Assembly (NCBI GenBank): GCA_028753945.1
Contig: JAPNXP010000014.1
Coordinates: 4,836,001 to 4,900,000, forward strand
Direction of reading: 5' to 3'
DNA: 64,000 nucleotides
Source: Hexactinellida sp. DTS-2022
Taxonomy: Eukaryota; Porifera; Hexactinellida
Every line of letters begins with the position of its first letter. Positions within the stretch are counted from its first letter, which is position 1. Made by a program: the position numbers and the translations under genes. Below, in pieces: positions 1-8,155 of the stretch. The notes beneath the pieces were generated by a model. That model was not told where the DNA came from. It ran no database searches and worked only from the letters and a program-made list of their open reading frames with translations.

Positions 1-1
1 T

Positions 2-325
2 AAGGCTAGCTTTTGTCTGGAGGACAGTGGTTGTAATATAGGTGGTTATTCGGTGCATAGATGTGGAACAGGCAGATATGGACGTCAGGGCATAGCGCCC
101 AACTGCTATGACTTGTATGCAGCTCATTTAGACTGTCAATGGATCGACGTTAGTTTGACGCCACCAGGTTTATATAGACTGGAATTAGATATGAATCCTT
201 TTAGACTGGTGCCTGAGTCAGATTTCTCAAATAACAAAATTAGTTGTGTTATAAATTTTCAAATTTATCATTATAAAACGGTATCCTGTGAATATGCACT
301 CGTTTCTACTCCTGGACACAGCTAG
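2..325 (+). CDS. Lysyl oxidase family protein, C-terminal end (5' truncated by window)
   Basis: Extracellular copper amine oxidase that oxidises peptidyl lysine in collagen- and elastin-like matrix proteins. The frame is open from base 2 and ends at TAG 323-325. It reads KASFCLED, CYDLY, LDCQWIDV, PPGLYRLEL and PESDFSNN, which follow the end of the LOX catalytic domain closely. The lysine of KASFCLED and the second tyrosine of CYDLY match the pair that forms the LTQ cofactor in human LOX. The copper-binding histidines lie upstream, outside the window. The LOX-domain cysteines in CLED, CYD, DCQW and the C-terminal VSCEYA are present. An AATAAA at 407-412 could be the polyadenylation signal. 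The member (LOX or LOX-like) cannot be decided from this end. Family call is very secure. Confidence 0.93.
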   Translation, partial: KASFCLEDSGCNIGGYSVHRCGTGRYGRQGIAPNCYDLYAAHLDCQWIDVSLTPPGLYRLELDMNPFRLVPESDFSNNKISCVINFQIYHYKTVSCEYALVSTPGHS

Positions 326-713
326 CTTGTTATATGGACTGTATCTTTCTATTCTATATTCAGTTTAATCTAATTTGTTTTTTGTTTGAAATTTATCATC
401 TTTCATAATAAACTTTGTCTTATATCCTGATATTTATCTTGTGCAAATATTTTTTAATTTATTTTTTGTTAGATTTTGCTAATTTTTTAGACCGACAATT
501 TAATTTTAGTATTTTTGTCAAATAACTTGACTATTGGAAGTCCGATACAAATGATCGAGAAATATATTTACACCTTTTTAACTTATTCTGTTATTTATGT
601 AAAAAAGTAAATACCAGACTGCAGCTACCATATTAAAATTAGGAATCTGACTTCCTTCTAAGCTAACAAGTACAACTTTTAAGTTCTATTTCCGACTGTA
701 ATTTCTGAAGAAA

Positions 714-818
714 ACTGTCGACTCCGCTTAATAGAGTCACCTCGGGACCAGGTTACTTTGATCCGATTAAGCGGAGAAATCTATTAACCGGTGGCTCTAT
801 TAAGCGGAGTCGACTGTA
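714..818. mobile_element. MITE family A copy
   Basis: Inverted terminal repeats starting like CAGTCGACTCCGCTTAATAG; the right end mirrors it (GCGGAGTCGACTG then TA). The internal segment TCACCTCGGGACCAGGTTAC recurs in the other family A copies. Confidence 0.8.
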
Positions 819-1185
819 TATGTATTTGCAAGGTCATTTATTTAACTTATGAGTCATGACTCAATTGAGGTCTCTATTCTATTTGGGAGTGTACTAATTA
901 GTACATACCTAAACTAATTGCTAATTAGTTTTGTCTATTAAGTAGTACTGTCTACACCGTTGAACCTTGTAGTTATTGAGAGGTGTGTCGGATATCAGTA
1001 ATGCATCTCAGAGGTTTAAGATTCAAGTTAATTAATGCACCTGGAGAGGAGATCATTCTTCATTTGTTCAAATATTCATCATAACGTTCAGTTGCATTAT
1101 TAATGGATTGGTACACCTTATTACAACAATTACGTGTTCTATCAACATGTGAGAACCAAATACTTCTGTTGTATTACGTATACAG

Positions 1186-1340
1186 CAAGTCGCATTTTTG
1201 CACGAAATTTGCTTGCCTAATATTAGGCAAGCTTGTTATTAAGAGGATCATAATTAACGTCAAGTTAAATGGCCACTTGGGGATGAAAAGTAACTTGCTA
1301 ATATAACTATATTGTCACTAAGTGTTTTGATATATCTACT
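1186..1340. repeat. Dispersed repeat family I copy
   Basis: Shares TCGCATTTTTGCACGAAATT, CTTGCTAATA and a CTTGGGGA block with copies near 7963-8085 and 23600-23720. Ends are not clearly resolved. Confidence 0.55.
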
Positions 1341-1560
1341 TGCAAGTAATTAAATTCTAAATATTCACCCACAGAATTTCTCCGCTTGAATTATGAACAT
1401 ATACTACTTAGCTGTGTTTTCCACAGTTCCCTACAATTCGATTTATTTATTTATGATCGTATTGGGTCTCAAATTTATAATTGCATGTATCCTTTGTTAG
1501 TTTTGGAAGATAAATAATGTAAATAATTTAACTTAGTTATTGTCCCAAGGGGTACGATTA

Positions 1561-1714
1561 CAGTAGAACCTCGTTGACGAATACGGTTAATACAAACACT
1601 AATTCAGTCCCCTTCAAAGCCTTTTCAATATAAATGATATTTGTTAATAAGAATTCCGGATAAGGCGAACACATTTTAACGGTCCCCAGCTGTTCGTACT
1701 AACGAAGTTCTGCT
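1561..1714. mobile_element. MITE family B copy
   Basis: Starts CAGTAGAACCTCGTTGACGA after TA. The right end is a degraded inverse (ACTAACGAAGTTCTGC). Core TTCAGTCCCCTTCAAAGCC is shared by all family B copies. Confidence 0.75.
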
Positions 1715-1741
1715 TTATATAAAGAGGGCTAGTATTGTATA

Positions 1742-1843
1742 CAGTCGACTCCGCTAAATAGAGTCACCTCGGGACCAGGTTACTTTGACCCGATTAAGCG
1801 AAGAAATATATTAACCAGTGGCTCTATTAAGCGGAATATACTG
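1742..1843. mobile_element. MITE family A copy
   Basis: CAGTCGACTCCGCTAAATAG at left and an inverted, slightly decayed end ATACTG at right, flanked by TA at 1740-1741 and 1844-1845. It ends 20 bp before the first NAT10 exon seen here. Confidence 0.8.
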
Positions 1844-1863
1844 TATATATAATTCCTATACAG

Positions 1864-4800
1864 GTCCCCCGCATCCTCTCTGGGTGCCCCTCCCCCTCAG
1901 AATGCGAGCTCTACTTCGTGAACAGAGACACGCTGTTCTCCTACCACCGAGCCTCCGAGCAGTTCTTGCACAGACTGATGTCTCTATACGTCAGTTCTCA
2001 CTACAGGAACACTCCCAACGATCTACAGCTTATGTCGGACGCCCCGGCTCACAAGGTGTTCGTGCTGCTAGGCCCCACGGCCCTGGACCAAACCAACCTA
2101 CCAGAGATACTCTGTGTCATGCAGGTACCTATTATACGGGAAAACCTCCAAAATACGAACACCTTTAAGAAATTATCAACTCCAAAATATGAACACTTTT
2201 TCTCTATGATAAATCATCAAAAGTGAACACCTCTTAAAAGTGAATATTTTGGCTGGTCCCCAAGGTGTTCACTTTCTGAAGGTTTTAATGTATACCGTAT
2301 TAGAGAGAATATACTTACAGTACAAACTTACAATATACTCAGCAGATTATAGTAGACTCTCGTTATTAGGAACACTAATAAGGATAAATATCGGTTAAGG
2401 AGTACAAAGTTTAAATTCTCTAGCCTATACGAATGCATTGCAAACTACTCCGGTTAATTAATACGAATTCCGGATAATACAATAGACTCCAGTTAATACG
2501 AATACCAGGGACTGTTATACTTATTGGTATCAGACTATTAGTATCCGGAAATTAGTATTAACCGGAGTTACTTGCATGCTTCTGTATAGGCTAGGGGAAT
2601 TAAACCTTAGCCGTACTCCTTAACCGATATTCCTATTAACTAGAGTCTACTTTATCTCACAAACAGGGAATAATGAATATACAGTGGAGTTCGCTTAATA
2701 GCAACCCGTGTTTGCCACTAAATCAGGTTGCTAATAGGGAATGAAATTCTAAACAGTATTATCACGCTTGGGACCCGAAAATCGGTTGCTAATAAAGCAA
2801 TACAGTTGAAACCGGATATTTTTAACACATTCTTTACACGAAAATTTGTTAAAAATATCCGATTGTTAAAAATACCCGATTTTATAACAACAACAATAAT
2901 TAATTATTTACAAGAAAATGTGTTAAAAATTCCGATTGTTAAAAATATCCGGTTTCAACTGTATACGTATATATGTATATATTGCTAATAGGTAGGGGAG
3001 TTGCTAAATAGCAAACTCCACTGTAGTACTACAGTTACAGTTAATCCTATATAACTATCACACAACAGGTGTGCCTGGAGGGGGCTATCTCCTCTTCCCG
3101 CGTAAAGAGCGGGCTGTCGAGAGGCGTGCGTGCGAGCGGGGACCTCATCCCGTGGATAGTGTCCGAACAGTTCCAGGACTTCGAGTTCTGCAACCTCTCG
3201 GGTGCCCGCGTGGTGCGCATAGCCACGCACCCGGACTTCCAGGGGATGGGCTACGGGAGTCGGGCCCTGGGGCTGTTAAAGCAGTACTACTCGGGGCTGG
3301 TGCCCTGTAATGGGGAGACAGGGGAGAGGGAGATACGGCCAGTCGGGGAGATAGACCCGGAGGAGAAGGCTACGCTTATATCCGAGCAGATTAAGCCTAG
3401 ACAGGACCTGCCGCCTCTCCTGCTGCAGCTCGCAGAGCGGAGAGCGGAGAAACTAGACTATTTGGGTATGTAGTATTATATGGTACAGTAGAACTCGGTT
3501 ATAATGTACCTGGATATGTTACGTACAGTATTTTTATAATATGCTACAGTAGAACTCGGTTATAACGAAGTAGGTTATTCCGAATTACCCGCTTATAACG
3601 AAATTGATATTTTCCCCATGAGACTGAATTCTTTATTTGTTATCCGCTTGTAACGAATATCCGGATATAACGAAGGAATTCACAGGTCTCAAACACTTGG
3701 TTATAGCGAGAGTTGTCTGTATATGCTACAGTAGAACTCGGTTATAACGTACCTGGGATAGTAGATTCTTAGCTTAGTACGTAGTATTAATTATGTTTAT
3801 AAAACAGTTTGTACAGTGGATGCCGGTTATACGAACATAGTCGGGAACTGAATATAATGTTCTTATAACCGACATGTTCTTATAACCGGTGTTCTTATAC
3901 TATCTAGCATCTATTGTATTTCTAAGTAGAGTAAAATTGGTTATTACGATTTCCTCGAGTAAATACGGTATTCTTATTCCCAAAGGGTACGTTATACCGT
4001 ATTATACTGTACAATATACTATCTTTACTACAGGAGTAAGCTACGGCGTGACGGAGCCTCTGCTTAAGTTCTGGAAGCGCGCGGGCTACCTGCCCGTGTA
4101 CCTGCGACAGACCCCTAACGAGCTCACGGGGGAGCACACCGTGGTAATGCTGCAGGGCCTGTCAGGCTCGCCTGAATGGCTAGAGGCCTACTGTACAGAC
4201 TTCTCGAGGAGATTCATACAGCTGCTTTCTTTCCAATTCAGAGAGTTTCCTGTCACTCTAGCCCTCAACGTGTTGTATAGGAATAGGAAACCGGATACAA
4301 ATGCGGTTAATGACACCTCTGTTGCCACAGCTGATTCCGCGAGTGCCGTGGGTCTAGCGGAGCTGCATACGCTCCTGTCTAAGTACGACCTGAAGAGGAT
4401 ACACCTCTACGCGAGACACCTGGTGGACTACCATCTCATTCTGGATCTCCTGCCGGCTATGGCGCGACTGTACTTCCTGGATAGGACGAGCTTCAGGTAA
4501 TTATACATATCATACAGTAAACTCCCCTTATAACAAGTAGGATATAACGAAATATATACGTGTAATATTATACAGACTAATAAAGTATACTAAAACTTCG
4601 TTAGTATTTACACCAGGAGACTGTCAAAATGTTTTCACCTTATCCGGAATTCGTTTTAACTTTTAACCAATATGATTTACATATACTGTATTGAAAAGGC
4701 TTTGAAAGGGACTCAAATAGTGTTTGTCCTAACGACGTTCTACTATAGTTTATATTACTACCTTGGACTTTATTATAACGGGAGTTTACTGTACAGTATA

Positions 4801-5967
4801 TTCCAATACTACTAGATTCCTAGTATGGATTCGTATTTGCAGTTAGATGAACTAACTAAAAAAAAAATTTCCTTTGGGACCAAATTTAGGGTTACACAGG
4901 ATTTACTATTTATGACTAAAGATGGAATATGTTTTAATGAATGGAACTGTCCCCATTACACTAAGCATACTATGTAGACTGTCTCTTGCCCAGTGCGCTA
5001 TTCTGCTGGGGATAGGCCTGCAACACAAGTCCCCAGACGATCTCTCCAAAGAGATGGAGGTGCCCACCACACAGCTGCTCGGTCTGTTCGTTCGGAGCAT
5101 TAGGAAGTTCTCCAAGTTCTTCAAGGAATTAGAGGAGTCTCCTATAACAGATAGCTTACCCACGGAGAGTACCATGGACACTGCTATGCCAGCTGTGGGC
5201 GCAGATACGGTGCCTCTGGAGCAGGAATTGGTACAGGCAGCTAAGTGAGTGTATTGTTATCAGTCGACTCCGCTTAATAGAGCCACTGGTTAATAGATTC
5301 TCCGCTTAATTGGGTCAAAATTTCACAGGATTTATAGGACGGGATTACATATAAAATATTTTCGGTTAATAGATTTCTCCGCTTAATCGGGTCAGAGCAA
5401 CCTGGTCCCGAGGTGACTATATTAAGCAGAGTCTACTGTATTTTCATTTAAAAACTAGATTTTGAAATTATGAAATACTTAATCATCGGTCAACACTTCT
5501 CTATGTAATTTCAGGTCATTTTTAAGCATCAAAATCAATTTTCGAAGCCAGCTGCAGGTTTTTATATTTAAAAGGTGTTGGTCGATATATAATTAAACCC
5601 TTAATATTGAATAAATACTTGATCAATTGCTTCAATATTTCAATGTGTTTAAGTTTATTTATTAGTAACATAATTATCCTGTATACTTGTTACCCCTGTT
5701 GTATGCTATGCTATTCCCTACAGAGAGGTTCAGGTCCAACAAGCTAGAGAGCTGCAGGAGTTCCTGCACTCCGACCTGACGCAGTACTCAGTGACTGGAG
5801 CGGAGCAGGACTGGGAGATGGCACTCGGCTCCGGCAAGAAGCAGACTGTAATCAGCATTCCATCTGCCGCCAAGCGTAGGCCCGTAGACACAGACGAGCT
5901 GCTTAAAGAGATGAGCGGAGAGGGAGCTCGTAAGAAAATGAAGAAATATTACAAGAAGAATAAATAG
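1864..5967 (+). CDS. NAT10: NAT10 RNA cytidine acetyltransferase, C-terminal half (5 exons)
   Basis: Nucleolar N4-acetylcytidine synthase of 18S rRNA and tRNA. Exons: 1864-2124, 3069-3465, 4034-4496, 4978-5244, 5724-5967 (TAG). All phases match and give 543 codons. Exon 1 reads SGCPSPSECELYFVNRDTL and LMSLYVSSHY. Exon 2 has the GNAT segment VVRIATHPDFQGMGYGSRAL (acetyl-CoA binding). Exon 3 has KFWKRAGYLPVYLRQTPNEL and the tRNA-binding region YDLKRIHLYARHLVDYHLI. Exon 4 has LLGIGLQHKSPDDL. Exon 5 ends in a lysine-rich nucleolar-type tail. These match the second half of the roughly 1,025-residue NAT10. The N-terminal DUF1726 and helicase half is absent between here and the LOX stop at 325, so upstream exons are beyond the window (LOX nested in an intron), or the gene is truncated or misassembled. 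Introns carry MITEs. Confidence 0.93.
2348..2652. mobile_element. MITE family C, two overlapping or inverted copies
   Basis: Two family C units (CAGTAGACTCTCGTTAATAC-like ends), one from about 2348 and one about 2485-2652 ending TAGAGTCTACT. They share the internal TTAACCGGAGT and TAGGGGAATTAA blocks. Lies in a NAT10 intron. Confidence 0.65.
2682..3023. mobile_element. MITE family F, host of a nested MITE
   Basis: Ends CAGTGGAGTTCGCTTAATAG and TAAATAGCAAACTCCACTG, flanked by TA at 2680-2681 and 3024-3025. Interrupted by the element at 2803-2961. Lies in a NAT10 intron. Confidence 0.85.
2803..2961. mobile_element. MITE family J-like, nested in family F
   Basis: Near-perfect inverted ends: CAGTTGAAACCGGATATTTT at left, AAAATATCCGGTTTCAACTG at right. 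TA at 2801-2802 and 2962-2963. Internal TTGTTAAAAATATCCGATTG repeats make it strongly palindromic. Confidence 0.88.
3546..3716. mobile_element. MITE family D copy
   Basis: CAGTAGAACTCGGTTATAAC at left, GGTTATAGCGAGAGTTGTCTG at right. Extra terminal fragments of the same family flank it near 3484 and 3727. In a NAT10 intron. Confidence 0.75.
3814..3900. mobile_element. MITE family E fragment
   Basis: Begins CAGTGGATGCCGGTTATACG after TA 3812-3813. Repeated TTCTTATAACCGG units follow; the right end is not clean. Confidence 0.6.
4515..4791. mobile_element. MITE family D copy interrupted by family B
   Basis: Ends CAGTAAACTCCCCTTATAAC and TATTATAACGGGAGTTTACTG with TA at 4513-4514 and 4792-4793. 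A family B element (about 4577-4750, with TTCGTTAGTA and AACGACGTTCTACTA) sits inside it. In a NAT10 intron. Confidence 0.75.
5261..5438. mobile_element. MITE family A copy (long form)
   Basis: CAGTCGACTCCGCTTAATAG at left, inverted GCAGAGTCTACTG at right. Internal TTTTCGGTTAATAGATTTCT and CCTGGTCCCGAGGTGACT are shared with 21288-21481 and 41501-41688. In the last NAT10 intron. Confidence 0.82.
5482..5590. repeat. Family G inverted-repeat element
   Basis: Left ATCGGTCAACACTT mirrors right AAAAGGTGTTGGTCGATATA. Related copies lie near 14820-14944, 19945-20096 and 55031-55146. Confidence 0.65.
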
Positions 5968-6194
5968 TTTGGTATTCTATTGAGTGAGGGCACTCTGTTC
6001 ATAGGACGATTTGTAGTTTCGAGGTATATTTTGATATCACACACTTATTTACAACGAGTCATTAGGTCAGGGGCTTCGCGAATTCGCGGCTAGCCAAACT
6101 ACACAGGTTTATTCACGCCTCCATACTAATTAGCTATAATCAGACTCAATTTGCTATGAATAGTTCTAGTGGTAACTTACATTGGCCATAATTT

Positions 6195-6342
6195 CCTATA
6201 CTCGGTCAATACGAACGTGAACACTATTTCAGTCCCCTTCAAAGCCCTCTCAATACTAATGGTATCGGTTAACACGAATTCCGGATAAAGCGTACACATT
6301 GACGGTCCCCTGGTGTTTGTACTAACTTAGTTCAATGCTATT
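6195..6342. mobile_element. MITE family B, decayed copy
   Basis: The family B core TTTCAGTCCCCTTCAAAGCC and GGATAAAGCG blocks are clear, but both termini are eroded. Confidence 0.6.
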
Positions 6343-6445
6343 CACAGTTCTCTGAGATAATGCCAATAAGATACATTAGTGATTACATACTCTATCATTT
6401 ATGTACATTGACTATACTCTGTGCTACAAACTAGTCTGTAGCCTA

Positions 6446-7836
6446 ATGGCATCAGCAGCAGAACAAGACGCAGCTTCGCTGAGTGGCTCGGATGACTCGG
6501 AGGAAGGAGACTCTAGATCCCAACCGTTCCTGGATCAGCTGATGCGCTGCTTCGCGACCTCTGACCTCTACGAGGTGCTACAGATCGGTGACAGGGCCTG
6601 TGACGTCACTGCCCTCAGGAAGGCTTACCACAGACTGAGTATAAAGGTGCATCCTGACAGGGTTAGGCCAGAAGAGAGAGAACAGGCCACACACAGATTC
6701 CAGCTGCTGGGACGAGTGTACCAGACACTCAGCGACACTGATAGGAGACGCGAGTATGATAAGTATGGAGCTATTCGGATGGAGGATGAGATGAGCTGTC
6801 CGGACGGGGCAGACAGCTGGGAGGAGTACTGGAGAGTTGTGCATCCAAAGGCAAGTGTATACAGGGGGGTACCAATATAGGAACATCGTAGGGAACTGCA
6901 TATACTGTTCTTATAACCGGTATACATATATAGGGATATATGGCAACCGTTTAACAGTAGAATGTTCTTATATCCGGCAACTACTGTATTGTATAACCAT
7001 GCTACAGTAGACACTGTAATCCGAATAGCGGTGTTCTGATTCAAAATATTCTGTTCTGATTAGTGAATTAGTTCCAATTAGTGAAGTAATACTTTTTCTA
7101 TAGGCATCTATAAATGAGAACCTCGATAATAATCTGAACCAAACTTCTTAGAACCTTTTTAACAAAACATTTAGTGTACTTACTTAGAATACTTGTCTAA
7201 GACTCGACTTATTTTTAATACTTCCAGATTTTTCCCACTTTTATTACAAATGATCTGATTTCGTATTAACAATGGTGTACTGTACGTATATAATATTCAC
7301 ACATTTCTACTGTCCCCTGTTGCATGTACTAACGAGGTGTATGCTATGCTTAGATTCTCCTGGAGGAGGTAGCGAGGTTCTCAGCTGAGTACCGAGAGAG
7401 CGCTAGCGAGCTCTCCGACCTGAAGCAGGCCTATAAGTCTAGCGAGGGAGACATGGACGTTATGTTGGAGAACATGATGTGCAGTGTGTACACGGATGAC
7501 GAGAGATTCCGTAGCATTCTAACTCCACTCATCGAGTCGGGAGAGATACCCGCTTATGACAAGTTCACGAATGAGACAGTAAAGCGACGGGAAAAAAGGA
7601 AGAAGAAGGGAATGCGGGAATCGGAAGAGGCGAAACAGCTGCAAGAAGAGCTGGGGATCAATCTGGATAGCGAGGCTAGTCTGATTGCTAAGATCAGGTC
7701 CCGGGGCGGTCAGGATAGATTTGAATCTTATCTGGATAATCTGGAAGAGAAATACACTGGTGAGAATGATGCTAAGAAAGTTAAAGTTGATAGGAAACAA
7801 ACCAAAGTTAAATCTAAAAGAGGTGCGAAGAAATAG
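6446..7836 (+). CDS. DNAJC9: DNAJC9-like J-domain histone chaperone (2 exons, GC-AG intron)
   Basis: HSP40 cochaperone that in animals binds H3-H4 and recruits HSP70. Exons 6446-6850 and 7354-7836 give 295 codons plus stop (human 260). The J domain (about residues 30-105) reads DLYEVLQIG, then KAYHRLSIKVHPDR with an intact HPD, and LGRVYQTLSDTDRRREYDKYG. Next comes DSWEEYWRVVHPK, the DNAJC9-type linker. Exon 2 starts ILLEEVARFSAEYR and carries DLKQAYKSSEGDMD, SVYTDDERFRSIL and ESGEIPAY, all DNAJC9 signatures, and it ends in a Lys-rich tail. The phase and homology join requires a donor at AAG|GCAAGT (6851), so this intron is GC-AG. The nearest GT donor (6855) would be out of phase. The start is the ATG followed by ASAAEQD; an upstream in-frame ATG at 6401 is possible. 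Confidence 0.92.
6858..6987. mobile_element. MITE family E copy
   Basis: Contains TATAGGAACATCGTAGGGAACTG-like left part and TTCTTATATCCGGCAACTACTG at right, inside the DNAJC9 intron just after the GC donor. Confidence 0.6.
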
Positions 7837-7962
7837 TAACTTTTTTATGTTTGTTTATAAAATAGTTTGAGTTCGAAATTCCACTGTTACAATAATTTCG
7901 ATAATTTGCCTACAAATTTGGGATACTCCAAATTTCTAGTGGTGTTCGTGTAATATCAAGTC

Positions 7963-8085
7963 GCATTTTGCACGAAATTTCCTGCTAATAGGCGAACAGA
8001 ATATATATTAAATGCTCCCTTGGGGACAGAAAATAACTTGCTAATTAATAGAGCAATATTGCCATTAAGCGTACACCACTGTATA
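7963..8085. repeat. Dispersed repeat family I copy
   Basis: Shares TCGCATTTTGCACGAAATTT, GCTAATAGGCGAAC and CTTGGGGACA with 1186-1340 and 23600-23720. Ends near CACCACTGTA. Confidence 0.6.
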
Positions 8086-8155
8086 ACAATAATATATTAC
8101 TTTCTAGAGATTGGATTAAATTCTTTCCCCATATTATTAGCGTGTTTTCTTGGTT

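Larger units (their letters stand above)
326..1863. other. Gene-free stretch with MITEs
   Basis: AT-rich. It holds MITE copies near 714-818, 1186-1340, 1561-1714 and 1742-1843 and no convincing coding sequence. The N-terminal half of NAT10, expected before 1864, is not here. A 67-codon open frame at 1103-1306 has no recognisable features and overlaps repeat sequence. Confidence 0.7.

Noticed and set aside
1103-1306. 67-codon frame between LOX and NAT10
   Set aside because: Overlaps repeat family I and has no recognisable protein features.
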